From: Streptomyces sp. NBC_00568
GTDB lineage: Bacteria > Actinomycetota > Actinomycetes > Streptomycetales > Streptomycetaceae
Direction of reading: 5' to 3'
Assembly (NCBI RefSeq): GCF_026341855.1
Contig: NZ_JAPENW010000001.1
Coordinates: 1-64,000, forward strand
Length of the DNA stretch: 64,000 bases
Under the pieces are notes generated by a model. The model saw only the letters and a program-made list of their open reading frames with translations. It was not told the origin of the DNA and searched no databases. A program made the translations under genes and the position numbers. This document shows positions 12,966 to 21,663 of the stretch, piece by piece (position 1 is the stretch's first letter; the number at the start of each line of letters is the position of its first letter).

Positions 12966-13200
12966 TCCGGCACACCTCTCCTTTTCGTCACGGAAAGTCA
13001 GGAACGACCGCGGTATCCGAAACGCCGGGGCCGCCATGAGCTGATCGTTGACGCGAGCTCCCCAGTGCGCGAGCCCCACGGGTCGGACGAGTGAACCGCG
13101 CGCCATCCGGGTGCCCCTGGCGCGCGAACCGGTCCACAAGGGGCATGGAACCTGCATCCCCTTCCCTCACTCACGTCGCAGGCGACGCTGGAGGCAATCA
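12966..13200. promoter_or_regulatory. Divergent promoter region of the pigment locus
   Basis: These 235 bases separate the operon's first gene from the divergent FAD hydroxylase, where the S. coelicolor whiE locus has its two opposed developmental promoters. A 9-bp perfect inverted repeat (13097-13105 with 13118-13126, arms CGCGCGCCA/TGGCGCGCG) sits in the middle and is a candidate operator. I could not identify convincing -10/-35 elements by eye. Confidence 0.5.
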
Positions 13201-14967
13201 ATGAACCGATTCGAAGAGGCCGGAGAGATCGGTCACCACACGCCCGTCCTCATCGTCGGCGGCTCTCTGGTGGGCCTGTCCACCTCGCTGTTCCTGGGGC
13301 GGCTCGGCGTGCCGCACATCCTGGTGGAGCGCCACGCGGGCACCTCGATCCATCCGCGGGGGCGCGGCAACAATGTGCGCACCATGGAGGTCTTCCGGGT
13401 GGCCGGGGTCCAGCGGCGCATCGAGGAGGCCGCGTCGGTCCTCGCGGACAACCACGGCATCCTGCAGACGCCGACCCTGGTGGGCGATGCCGGCGAATGG
13501 CTGTTCAAGGAGATCGATCCCGGCAACGGACTCGCCCGTTTCAGCCCGGGCGCATGGTGCCTGTGCAGCCAGAACGACCTGGAGCCGGTGCTGCTGGAGA
13601 GTGCCCGGGAGCTGGGCGGCGACCTGCGGTTCTCCACCGAGCTGATGTCGTTCGAGCAGGACGCCGAGGGCGTGACCGCGAAGGTCAAGAGCCGGGAGAC
13701 CGGCGAGCACACCACGATCCGCGCGGACTACCTCGTCGCGGCGGACGGTCCGCGCAGCCCCATCCGCGAAGCGCTGCGCATCGGGCAGACCGGGCCGGGC
13801 GACCTGTTCCACAACGTGAGCGTCACGTTCACCTCGCGCGGCCTCGCGGACGTCGTCGGTGACCGGCGGTTCATCGTCTGTTACCTGACCAACCCGGAGG
13901 CCGACGGGGCTCTGCTGCCGGTCGACAACAAGGAGCACTGGGTCTTCCACGCTCCCTGGCACCCCGAACACGGCGAGACCCTGGAGGAGTTCACCGACGA
14001 GCGCTGTGTGGACCACATCCGGCGGGCCATCGGCGTGCCGGATCTGGATGTGGAGATCACCGGCAGGGCCGCCTGGCACGCCGCCGAGCGGGTCGCCGAA
14101 CGGTACGCGCGGGACCGGGTGTTCCTGGCCGGCGACTCGGCCCACGAGATGTCCCCCACCGGGGCGTTCGGGTCCAACACCGGTATCCAGGACGCGCACA
14201 ACCTGGCCTGGAAACTGTCCGCCGTGCTGTCCGGCTGGGCCGGTCCGGGACTGCTGGAGTCCTACGACGCCGAGCGCCGGCCGGTGGCCGAGGCGACGAG
14301 CGCGCGGGCCTCCTCGCGTTCGGTCGAGCACAGCCACCCCGGGTACACCCCCGGTCCCGAAGCCGGTGGTCAAGGCGGCCCCGGTGGTCAAGGCGGTCCT
14401 GGCGGCCCCGGCGGTCGAGGCGGCCCCGGCGGTCAGGGCGGTCCCGGCGGTCAGGGCGGTCCCGGCGGTCAGGGCGGTCCCGGCGGCAGGAAGGGCGGGA
14501 TCCTCAACGTGGCGCTCGCCTACCGCTACCCGCGGGGCGCGGTCCTGGGCGCCGATCCGGCCGGTCCGGTCGTGCCCGAGGGGGTACGGCTGACGGGCGA
14601 GCCCGGAACCCGGGCGCCGCACCTGTGGCTGACCCGCGCCGGGGCCCGGATCTCCACCCTCGATCTGTACGAGCGGTCCATGGTGCTGCTGAGCGCGGCG
14701 GACGGCGCCGGCGGGTGGGACGCCGCGGCGAGGGACCTGGCCCGGCAGATGTCCGTCCCGCTCGACTCCCACCGGATCGGCACGGGGCCCGAGGCGGACC
14801 TCGTCCCCGCGGGTGACGCGGACTGGGCGGAGATCCACGGCGTCACCTCGGACGGTGCGGTGCTGGTACGCCCCGACGGATTCGTCGCCTGGCGCTCCGA
14901 GGGGCCGGTCAAGGATCCTCGGACGACCCTGCGGGAGGCCCTGATCTCACTGCTGGACCAGGCCTGA
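13201..14967 (+). CDS. FAD-dependent aromatic polyketide hydroxylase (WhiE ORFVIII-like) with Gly-rich insert
   Basis: Flavoprotein monooxygenase of the p-hydroxybenzoate hydroxylase class, expected to hydroxylate the polyaromatic pigment. The dinucleotide-binding motif is VGGSLVGLSTSLFLGRLG near residue 20, the second FAD motif is AADGPRS, and the third is FLAGDSAHEMSPTGAFG. A C-terminal thioredoxin-like domain (about residues 470-585) follows, as in related hydroxylases. Between them, residues 389-430 are a low-complexity run built from GGPGGQ units, which is not a usual part of the family. The start (ATG 13201) has GGAGG ten bases upstream. The gene is divergent from the pigment operon. 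Confidence 0.92.
   Translation: MNRFEEAGEIGHHTPVLIVGGSLVGLSTSLFLGRLGVPHILVERHAGTSIHPRGRGNNVRTMEVFRVAGVQRRIEEAASVLADNHGILQTPTLVGDAGEWLFKEIDPGNGLARFSPGAWCLCSQNDLEPVLLESARELGGDLRFSTELMSFEQDAEGVTAKVKSRETGEHTTIRADYLVAADGPRSPIREALRIGQTGPGDLFHNVSVTFTSRGLADVVGDRRFIVCYLTNPEADGALLPVDNKEHWVFHAPWHPEHGETLEEFTDERCVDHIRRAIGVPDLDVEITGRAAWHAAERVAERYARDRVFLAGDSAHEMSPTGAFGSNTGIQDAHNLAWKLSAVLSGWAGPGLLESYDAERRPVAEATSARASSRSVEHSHPGYTPGPEAGGQGGPGGQGGPGGPGGRGGPGGQGGPGGQGGPGGQGGPGGRKGGILNVALAYRYPRGAVLGADPAGPVVPEGVRLTGEPGTRAPHLWLTRAGARISTLDLYERSMVLLSAADGAGGWDAAARDLARQMSVPLDSHRIGTGPEADLVPAGDADWAEIHGVTSDGAVLVRPDGFVAWRSEGPVKDPRTTLREALISLLDQA
14365..14487 (+). repeat. 18-bp in-frame tandem repeat coding GGPGGQ
   Basis: Tandem copies of an 18-base unit (GGCGGTCCCGGCGGTCAG and close variants) encode a collagen-like Gly-Gly-Pro/Gln tract inside the FAD hydroxylase. 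The last units are nearly identical, while the first ones have drifted, which points to expansion by replication slippage. The period keeps frame (multiples of 3), so the enzyme stays open. Confidence 0.85.
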
Positions 14968-15042
14968 CCTGCCCGTTCCGGGCGGGTCCAGGACATCGCC
15001 CGGCCGGGAGGCCGGCCACCGTCCCCTGAGAAGCGCGGAAAC

Positions 15043-15082
15043 GGCCGGAGGCCGTATCGGAATTCCGATACGGCCTCCGGCC
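15043..15082. terminator. 40-bp perfect palindrome, probable terminator
   Basis: Every base from 15043 to 15082 pairs with its mirror, giving a long hairpin centred on AATT (an EcoRI site). It lies 76 bases after the FAD hydroxylase stop and before the arylsulfatase remnant and ClC gene on the other strand, so it probably terminates both transcripts. Confidence 0.7.
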
Positions 15083-15169
15083 TCGTCTCGGCCCCTCTCG
15101 CCTCAACTGCCCCGAAGGCAAAGGAGGTCGAAGCACGTCACGGCTCGGTCCTGCCGCCCTCCCCTGGGC

Positions 15170-15332
15170 AGACGGCGGTTGACTGTCGCCGGTGAACGCA
15201 CCGTTCGGGCCGTCGTAGTCGGGCGCCACGGCGTTTCAGCGACTGCTGAACGCCGTTGACCATGGTCGGCTCCGGGATGCCGGCGGCCTCCAGGACGGTC
15301 GGCGCGACGTCGATCACGTGGGTGAACCATTG
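15170..15332 (-). pseudogene. Remnant of an arylsulfatase gene
   Basis: Minus-strand translation of about 15240-15330 reads QWFTHVIDVAPTVLEAAGIP followed by EPTMVNGVQQ, matching a conserved block of bacterial arylsulfatases. The next bases, in another frame (from 15229 down), read VAPDYDGPNGAFTG, which resembles the region near the C terminus of the same enzymes. The catalytic half and the sequence between the two blocks are missing. What remains is therefore a decayed 3' part with an internal deletion or frameshift. It overlaps the last codons of the ClC gene, whose tail may have been altered by the event. Confidence 0.65.
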
Positions 15333-16681
15333 GCGTTCTCCGCCGGGGGCGAGGCGGGGATGGCGGCGGGAGCGGGGGCGAGGCGCAGCGAGAGGACGTA
15401 GGAGACCACGACCGCGACGATCACGAGGGGCATGACGGTGAGGCCCTGCGTCCCCAGGAGCAGGGTGGCCAGCAGCACCGCGGTCATCGGCAGTTTCAGC
15501 AGCGCGACGCACATCGCGCCGACGCCCATGGCGAAGCCGGATGTCACGTCCAGCCCGGGGAGGTGGCTCATGGCCAGCCCGACGGCCGCTCCCACGAACA
15601 TCGAGGGAAAGACCGGACCGCCGCGGAAGCTGCTGAGGGAAAGGCTGTAGGCGACGGACTTGCAGACCACGAGGACGACCAGGGTGGCCGCCGTGTATCC
15701 GGCCTCACCGGCCAGCAGCGGGCCGAGGGCGCTCTGGCCCGAGTACAGCACGTCGGACGCCGCCCTCCCCGTCCCCTCGGCGTACACGAGCGCTGCCACT
15801 CCCACGAGGGCACCGGTCAGCGCCGTGGCCGCCACCCGCCGCCGCTCGACCCGGGGCTGCAGGAAGAGTGCCGCCCGACGGATGCCCGTCCCGAGCAGGG
15901 CGGCGACCACTCCGATGACGAGTGCCCAGCCGAACCCGGCCATGTCGGGGCGGTCGGCGTGCGGCACTTGCTGAAGCACCAGGGAGTACGTGCCCAGTCC
16001 GGTCCATGACCCGAGTCCGGTGAAGATCAGTGAGCCGACACCGGCGGCGAGCAGGCCCGGCACCAGGACGACGCCCATCATCACGCCGCCGAGGCCCGCC
16101 GCCTCCATCAGGAGGAACGCGCCGAGCAGAGGGGAGCCGAGCAGTGTGCTGACGGCCGCGAAGCTCCCCGCGGCCCCCAGCACGGCGCTCGCGCTCGGCT
16201 GGATGTCACGCTTCACCGACCTGACGGCGTACACCGCCAGGCCTCCGCCGAGCGCGATGAGCGGTGCTTCGGGCCCGAGCACCACGCCCATTCCCAGCGA
16301 GGCCACCGCCGCGAGTGCGATGGCGGGCAGTTCCGCCGCCGACGGAGCTCCCTTGGTGACGAGACCCTCGGCCGGCTTGTGCCCGCCCTCCCCCGGCAGG
16401 TACCGGATGGTCAGCGCCACCAGTAGTCCGGCCAGGGTCAGAAGCGGGATCGGCCACCATGACGGCGTCCCGTCGAAGCCCAGACCTCTGGGCAGGTCGG
16501 TGTAGGTCAGCGACTGGAGTTCGGACACGAGTGCGAGAAATCCGAACGCGAACGCGGAGATCGGGATGCCGAGAAGCGCCGTCATCACCAGCAGAACCGC
16601 GTACCGGCGACTGCGGATCAGCGCGAGCGGATCCAGCGGTGCGGCGGGGGAAGGTCCGGCGGGTGTGGCCGACACGCTCAT
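15314..16681 (-). CDS. ClC-family chloride channel/transporter
   Basis: Integral membrane anion channel or Cl-/H+ exchanger of about 455 aa with ten or more hydrophobic helices. The anion-binding motifs are recognisable: GPEAPLI (gating glutamate in a variant of GxEGP), GSPLLGAFLLMEAAG, and FRGGPVFPSMFVG. The N terminus is a short Ala/Pro-rich cytosolic tail. I choose ATG 16679-16681 because GAGGAG precedes it directly; an upstream ATG at 16705 has no ribosome site. The C terminus ends abruptly in a Pro/Ala-rich stretch next to a sulfatase remnant. Ion selectivity is not determinable by eye. Confidence 0.87.
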   Translation of the reverse strand: MSVSATPAGPSPAAPLDPLALIRSRRYAVLLVMTALLGIPISAFAFGFLALVSELQSLTYTDLPRGLGFDGTPSWWPIPLLTLAGLLVALTIRYLPGEGGHKPAEGLVTKGAPSAAELPAIALAAVASLGMGVVLGPEAPLIALGGGLAVYAVRSVKRDIQPSASAVLGAAGSFAAVSTLLGSPLLGAFLLMEAAGLGGVMMGVVLVPGLLAAGVGSLIFTGLGSWTGLGTYSLVLQQVPHADRPDMAGFGWALVIGVVAALLGTGIRRAALFLQPRVERRRVAATALTGALVGVAALVYAEGTGRAASDVLYSGQSALGPLLAGEAGYTAATLVVLVVCKSVAYSLSLSSFRGGPVFPSMFVGAAVGLAMSHLPGLDVTSGFAMGVGAMCVALLKLPMTAVLLATLLLGTQGLTVMPLVIVAVVVSYVLSLRLAPAPAAIPASPPAENANGSPT

Positions 16682-16907
16682 CGTCTCCTCGGTATCGGAA
16701 GCCATCTGAAACACGTCGGCGTACAGGCCTCGTGGCTGTCGTATCACGGGAGTACGGCCTGCTCGTGGTGTGCGGTCGGCGGTGGTCCGGCGAGGTACGG
16801 GAACGTCATCCGCACGGCTCAACCGCCAGGTACGGCTCGGGACCGCTCCGGCATCCGGCCACGGATGGCGCCGCCCGGCCCCGAGCGCTCACGGCCTGAG
16901 GACGCGC

Positions 16908-17855
16908 CTATCGCCGGGCTGACTTTTCGCGCCGGGCCGCGACCCGCCGCCAGATCACCCGCTGGCATCGGAGCGTACCGGTGCCCACCACGATCAGCAC
17001 GGCGACGTTGACCAGCAGCTGGACGAAGGATCCCCAGACCTCGTTCCAGTCGGTGAAGGCGGCTGACACCGCGATGTCCGCGGCGGCCGGGATGGTCGTG
17101 ACCGAGATGAACACGCCGAGCAGGGCACTGGTCCGCGCCTCGGTCAGCGAGACGATGCCGACGATCCCGGCCAGTGCGGCGACGGCGAACGAGAAGAAGT
17201 CGGGGCTGTCGATCAGCTGGGAGACCGGCCGAACGCCCAGGCTGAACGCCTTCGACTCGAAGTCGCACGCGCGGATCAGCAGGCTGAAGAGGAACGTGGC
17301 GGCGATGGCCAGGAGGAATCCCACCAGCAGCGCTCGCAGCCCCTCGTGGATCCGTCGGCCGTCGCGCTGGTCGATGCCGAGGGCGACGCTGACGATCGCC
17401 CCGTACTCGGGGCCGACGACCATGGCCGCGACGATCAGTACCTGGGAGTTGGTGACGATGCCGACCGCGCCGATGAGGCCGGCGATGACCAGGTAGAGGT
17501 AGAAACTCGGCGCGTACGTGCCCTGGGCCCGGATACGTGCCTCGACCTCGTCCCAGACGGGCGCGTGGGTGCGGGCGCCGAGCTTCCGCGCGCCGGTCCC
17601 GGCTGCTCCGCCGACGAAGGCCATGTCCACCGGCTCGATGACGATGGAGCCCCGGCTGTCCAGGTGCAGCGCGCGAAGGGCGCGCAGGACGTCGTTCGCC
17701 GCTCCGGTCAGCACGTCGCAGGCGATGGCGTCGCCGTCCGGATGGCGCGCGGCGGCGGGTTGCACGATCAGGTTCAGGACGGAGGGATCGCCCGCGAGGA
17801 GGTCGACGACCGGGCCGGTGAGGTCCGGCGGGCTCACCGCGCGGACATGGATCAT
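16908..17855 (-). CDS. DUF389-family membrane protein
   Basis: Integral membrane protein of unknown function. The N-terminal soluble domain (about residues 1-100, [13 protein letters not shown] start) is ferredoxin-like. A helical bundle follows with the family landmark [15 protein letters not shown] near residue 155 and about six transmembrane segments up to residue 300. ATG 17853-17855 is preferred (GGAGG upstream at somewhat long spacing). An open frame extends to 18092, but its added residues do not look like the family. It is on the same strand as the ClC gene, 226 bases upstream; co-transcription is uncertain. Confidence 0.85.
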   Translation of the reverse strand: MIHVRAVSPPDLTGPVVDLLAGDPSVLNLIVQPAAARHPDGDAIACDVLTGAANDVLRALRALHLDSRGSIVIEPVDMAFVGGAAGTGARKLGARTHAPVWDEVEARIRAQGTYAPSFYLYLVIAGLIGAVGIVTNSQVLIVAAMVVGPEYGAIVSVALGIDQRDGRRIHEGLRALLVGFLLAIAATFLFSLLIRACDFESKAFSLGVRPVSQLIDSPDFFSFAVAALAGIVGIVSLTEARTSALLGVFISVTTIPAAADIAVSAAFTDWNEVWGSFVQLLVNVAVLIVVGTGTLRCQRVIWRRVAARREKSARR

Positions 17856-18337
17856 GTCCAATCCCCGAACCTCCACGTCTGTCGGGCCCGGTCCGGCTGC
17901 CGGACTCCTGAGGATGATCGCGCACACCGACCGGTCCGCCGCGGCAACGCGCGCGCCGGGTGTCCGGTGGTGCAGGGCCCCGCAAGGAAGCCCGGGCCGA
18001 CGGCACGTCGGCCTCTTCGCCGGGGAAATCGGCCCCAGCGGTGAACAACTCGGCACCTTCCCGCAGGCGTTCAGCCGTCTCTCGCTCATCATGGCCGCCT
18101 ACACGCTGGACGAAGCCTCGGCCAACGGCGCGGCTGACACGGCACGAGGAGCGACGGCCATGGGTGCGGAGCACCGGCGCGACCGTCAGCAGCAGCAACG
18201 ACAGAGCGAGTTCGGGGTCCTGTACGAACGGCAGCCTGGCGCACCGCCCCGACCCGCCCCGACCCGCAGGGCCGAGAACACTCGCGGTGGCGGGGTGATG
18301 GAGCACCGCGCGGAACATCAGCTGACGGACAGCGGAA
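17856..18337. other. Gene-free stretch upstream of the DUF389 gene
   Basis: About 480 bases between the DUF389 start and the tRNA terminator. Open frames here are short and of biased composition, and none resembles a known protein. It presumably contains the DUF389 promoter; I see no clear promoter elements. Confidence 0.5.
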
Positions 18338-18368
18338 AGGCCGCTCTCGCCCCGTGCGAAAACGGCCT
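18338..18368 (-). terminator. Hairpin terminator after tRNA-Pro copy 1
   Basis: AGGCCG/CGGCCT arms with an inner TCGC/GCGA pair lie 20 bases beyond the 3' end of the tRNA. The Ts are inside the stem (GGCCGTTTTCGC on the minus strand), a design shared by the terminators of the other two tRNA copies. Confidence 0.6.
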
Positions 18369-18388
18369 CCGACCTGCAAGAAAGCTGG

Positions 18389-18462
<74 letters not shown>

Positions 18463-18630
18463 ATGCGTCACCTCGCGGTTCCCCGCGTGATCGCGCATCC
18501 GAACCCTACCGCACGTCGGTGGATGGGCGCGCACGCATTGTCATCGTCCCAGCGCAGACGGGTCGCCGTCCGGGAAGAAGCGTCGTCCGGGCGCGGGAGC
18601 GGCTGCCGTCCGAGCCCGGGAGGGGTCGCG

Positions 18631-19554
18631 TCAGGACGGTTCGCCCAGGTCGGCCGCCGCCGCCCGGAGCGCCTCGGCCAGCCGGGCGGCCGGTTCCGGC
18701 AAGGGCCCCGGAAGGCGGGCGAGGACGACGCGGCGGCGCTCCTCGGGGCCGCCGCGCACGGACAGGATCCGTACGCCGGCCGGCGCGGCGGGGGCCAGCG
18801 AGGCGGGAACGGTGGTCAGGCCGCAGCCCTCGGCCACCAGGTGCAGTTTGGCCAGCCAGTCACGGGCGGTGTGGGCGATCACGGGACGCTCGTCCAGTCC
18901 CGGCCAGACGCCCATCAGCCTCTCGTCTCCGACGGAGGAACCGGCGATCCAGCGCTGTCCCCGCAGGTCGGCGACGTCGACCGAGTCACCGGCGGCGAGC
19001 GGATGGGTCGCGGGCACCGCGAGCCGCAGACTGCGTTCGCCGAGCGTCCGCACCGTCAGCGGGGGCGACTCGCTGTCGAAGGGCCGGAACGGTGGCGCCG
19101 AGGCGAGCAGGGCGAGGTCCAGGGTGCCGGCCCGCAGCGCGCGCACCAGCGCCGGTGTGCTGCCCTCGCGGGTGCTGACGGTGATCGCCGGATGGCTGCG
19201 GCGCAGTGCGGCGACGGCTCGGGGCAACAGCACGGCGCCCGCGCTGGCGAACCAGCCGAGGCGGACGGTCCCGGCCTCGGCGGGCAGCCCGGCGAGTTCC
19301 CGCGCGGTCGCGTCGATCTGGTCGAGCACCGTCACGGCCCGGCGCAGTACGACGTGCCCGGCCGCGGTCAGCCGCACGCCGTCCCTGCGCCGCTCCAACA
19401 GCTGGGCCCGCGCGGCCCGTTCGAGCGAGGCGATCTGCCGGGACACCGCGGACTGCGTGTAGCCGAGCGCACCGGCCGCCGCGGTGAGCGTGCCGCGTTC
19501 GGCCACCTCACGGAAGACGCGCAGCGCGACCAGCGAGACGTCGGTGAAGTCCAT
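18631..19554 (-). CDS. LysR-family transcriptional regulator
   Basis: DNA-binding regulator of 307 aa. The N-terminal winged helix (residues 5-62) has the LysR pattern LRVFREVAERGTLTAAAGAL and TQSAVSRQIASLERA. The effector-binding domain (about 90-295) follows with a LysR substrate fold (VRLGWFASAG start). It is divergently transcribed from the SDR oxidoreductase with only 71 bases between the start codons, the arrangement in which LysR proteins usually control the neighbour and themselves. The inducer is unknown. Confidence 0.92.
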   Translation of the reverse strand: MDFTDVSLVALRVFREVAERGTLTAAAGALGYTQSAVSRQIASLERAARAQLLERRRDGVRLTAAGHVVLRRAVTVLDQIDATARELAGLPAEAGTVRLGWFASAGAVLLPRAVAALRRSHPAITVSTREGSTPALVRALRAGTLDLALLASAPPFRPFDSESPPLTVRTLGERSLRLAVPATHPLAAGDSVDVADLRGQRWIAGSSVGDERLMGVWPGLDERPVIAHTARDWLAKLHLVAEGCGLTTVPASLAPAAPAGVRILSVRGGPEERRRVVLARLPGPLPEPAARLAEALRAAAADLGEPS

Positions 19555-19625
19555 GAAGATTACGCATACCAGACGTGAGCAGGTTTCGTTGGACGCATGC
19601 CCGAGGCGTTCCTAGCGTGGTGGAC

Positions 19626-20513
19626 ATGACTGTCGCACGCATCGCTCTCGTCACCGGCGCCAATCAGGGGCTCGGCTTCGCGCTCGTCCAAGGACTCGCC
19701 GCCCGGATGGACCGCGACGACCTGGTCCTGCTCACGGGGCGCGACGCCCACCGGGTCGCCGACGCCGTCGCCCGGGTCACCGGGTCCGTGGACACCACCA
19801 GCAGGGTCGAGGGCCGCGTCCTCGATGTCACCGACGCGCGGGCCGTGGCGGAGCTGGCGGCCGAACTCGGCGCGCGCCACGGCGGGGTGGACATCGTGGT
19901 GTCCAGCGCGAGCGCCATGCTGACGCCGGACCGGTCGCAGGCCGAGCAGGCCGACGCGTTCATCGATGTCGCGAACGGGGGCACGCACGCGATGCTGCGC
20001 TCGTTCGGCCCGGTGCTGCGTCCCGGTGGGCGGCTGATCGTGGTGGCCAGTTCGCTGGGCACGCTGGGGTGTCTCGACGCCCGGCTCCACCCGCTCTTCG
20101 ACGGCGCCTCGCTCGACGAGGTGGAGGCCGTGGTCGCGGCCTGGCGGGCCGCCGTGCACGCGGGCACCGAGCAGGAGCTCGGCTGGCCCCAGTGGATCAA
20201 CGTGCCGTCCAAGGTGGCCCAGGTCGCTGCCGTACGGGCGGTCGCGGCCGAGCGCCGGGACGCCGACCTGGCCCGCGGCACCCTGGTCGCGGCCGTCTGC
20301 CCGGGGCTCGTGGACACACCGCTGTCCCGGCCGTGGTTCACCGACTTCAGCCAGGCCCAGACCCCGGCGCGGGCCGCGGTCGCGGTGCTCGATCTGCTGC
20401 TGCGCGAGAAGGCCGATCCTGCGCTGTACGGCGAACTCGTGCGGTTCGGGGAGGTGGTGCCGTGGCACGCGGGCAGGCCACCGCGTCACCAGGAACAGCT
20501 TCTCGGCTCCTAG
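19626..20513 (+). CDS. SDR-family oxidoreductase lacking the catalytic tyrosine
   Basis: Short-chain dehydrogenase/reductase fold, 295 aa. The cofactor motif TGANQGLGFAL lies at residue 11 and a Ser in VVASSLG follows strand beta-5. The position of the catalytic tyrosine in YxxxK reads Asn192-VPS-Lys196, so the usual proton donor is absent. The overall pattern resembles carbonyl-reductase/sepiapterin-type SDRs with a long insertion before this motif. It may be a binding or regulatory protein, or use a different residue. I start at ATG 19626 (MTVARIALVTG) rather than the upstream in-frame ATG at 19575, because the SDR fold begins there. It is divergent from the LysR gene, likely its regulator. 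Confidence 0.85.
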   Translation: MTVARIALVTGANQGLGFALVQGLAARMDRDDLVLLTGRDAHRVADAVARVTGSVDTTSRVEGRVLDVTDARAVAELAAELGARHGGVDIVVSSASAMLTPDRSQAEQADAFIDVANGGTHAMLRSFGPVLRPGGRLIVVASSLGTLGCLDARLHPLFDGASLDEVEAVVAAWRAAVHAGTEQELGWPQWINVPSKVAQVAAVRAVAAERRDADLARGTLVAAVCPGLVDTPLSRPWFTDFSQAQTPARAAVAVLDLLLREKADPALYGELVRFGEVVPWHAGRPPRHQEQLLGS

Positions 20514-20618
20514 TGCATGCCCGCGAAGTCCCGTCGTCCGCCCGGAGGACGGGGCCTCCGAAGGACGGACGCGCGACGCCCGGCACGGCACCGGCCGCGC
20601 CTGTCGGGGCACCGGCCC

Positions 20619-20651
20619 GTGGTGGGTGACGCCGGGCGCGTCACCCACCAC
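20619..20651. terminator. Bidirectional hairpin terminator
   Basis: A 14-bp perfect stem (20619-20632 with 20638-20651) and 5-base loop lie between the convergent SDR and NPP1-like genes. Confidence 0.75.
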
Positions 20652-20662
20652 CGGACCGCGGG

Positions 20663-21430
20663 TCAGGCGTTGGGGTCGAAGGCGATACCGGCCGGCTTGG
20701 CCTTCACCAGGTGGGCGTTGAAGTTGCCGTCCTTGAGCCCGAACACGGCGCTGCCGAAGTCGTACGCGCTCAACTTCTCGCGCAGGCCGGCGGGGTAGCC
20801 GTTCCAGCCGACCAGGGTGGGGAACTGCCAGGTGTGGTAGTGGTTCTCCGGCGGCTCGTCATTGGTGTTCGCGGGCCGGAAGCAGTGCGTGCCGATGCCG
20901 TCCTTGTGGTAGACGACCTTGGGATGTGTGCCGTCCCAGCGGATCTGGTCCCGGCCGTAGATGTTGAAGTTGCCGTGGGCCGAGGTGGACACGTACTTGG
21001 CCTCGTTGTCCTGGACCCACACCACGACGTGCTCCCAGTCGTTGCGGTGCCCGCCGAGGCCGCTGCCGGCGACGGCCTGGTCCTTCTCCATGTAGAGGCC
21101 GTACATGATGGCGCACCAGCCGTTGTTGCACTTCTCGCGGGAGTACCCGTTGGTGTTGTCGAGGTCCCAGGAGTCGCGGCACTGGCCGTTCAGGGCCCCG
21201 GAGGGCTTGAGGCCGCCGTTGACGGTGCCGTCGGGGCCGATGGCTGGCGTCGGGTAACAGCCGTCGGTGTCGTAGTCGAAGGCCGGCTGGAACGTCTGCT
21301 CCAGTCCGTCCGCGTTCGCGGGCAAGGCCTTCGGCGGGTCGGCGAGGGCGCTGCCCGGGAAGGCGACGACCAGCGCGACGGCGCTGCCGAGAATCACCGA
21401 GACCCTGCGGATCCGCGAGCTTCTTTTCAC
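20663..21430 (-). CDS. Secreted NPP1/NLP-family (necrosis-inducing-like) protein
   Basis: Exported protein of 255 aa with a signal peptide (basic KRSSRIRR then hydrophobic to AFPGSALAD near residue 31). The NPP1 core is clear: a Cys-rich middle, the heptapeptide-region sequence GHRNDWEHVVVW near residue 130, and a later HYHTWQFPTL. Classical cytolytic members read GHRHDWE; here the second His is Asn, which may alter metal binding or toxicity. In plant pathogens this family permeabilises eudicot membranes by binding sphingolipids, but many soil actinobacteria carry it without known virulence. GTG at 21428-21430 has GGAGG six bases upstream. Upstream lies a 35-bp repeat array. Confidence 0.88.
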   Translation of the reverse strand: MKRSSRIRRVSVILGSAVALVVAFPGSALADPPKALPANADGLEQTFQPAFDYDTDGCYPTPAIGPDGTVNGGLKPSGALNGQCRDSWDLDNTNGYSREKCNNGWCAIMYGLYMEKDQAVAGSGLGGHRNDWEHVVVWVQDNEAKYVSTSAHGNFNIYGRDQIRWDGTHPKVVYHKDGIGTHCFRPANTNDEPPENHYHTWQFPTLVGWNGYPAGLREKLSAYDFGSAVFGLKDGNFNAHLVKAKPAGIAFDPNA

Positions 21431-21663
21431 TGCTTCCTCCAGATCGACCGCGACGTGGGGGCAGGGCAGGCCAGGCGGTCGTCTTGGCATGCCCAGGTCA
21501 GCCTTCCGGGTGGGCGCGGAAAACACCAGAGGTCGCGGGTGTCCGAGCGATGAAGGATCCACCAATGGGGAGGGCAGGAAGGCAAGTTGAGAGAGGCCGG
21601 GCCCGTCCGGGGCTCGACTCCCGTGCCCGGCGGCCCGGTTGCCGCCGGGCACAGGGTGCGCCG

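Noticed and set aside
13048..13200. N-terminal extension of the FAD hydroxylase
   Set aside because: The frame is open to 13048, but the residues are not related to flavoproteins and the ATG at 13201 has a good GGAGG site.
17856..18092. N-terminal extension of the DUF389 protein
   Set aside because: The added residues are Cys/Pro/Arg-rich and unlike the family, which begins at the [10 protein letters not shown] segment.
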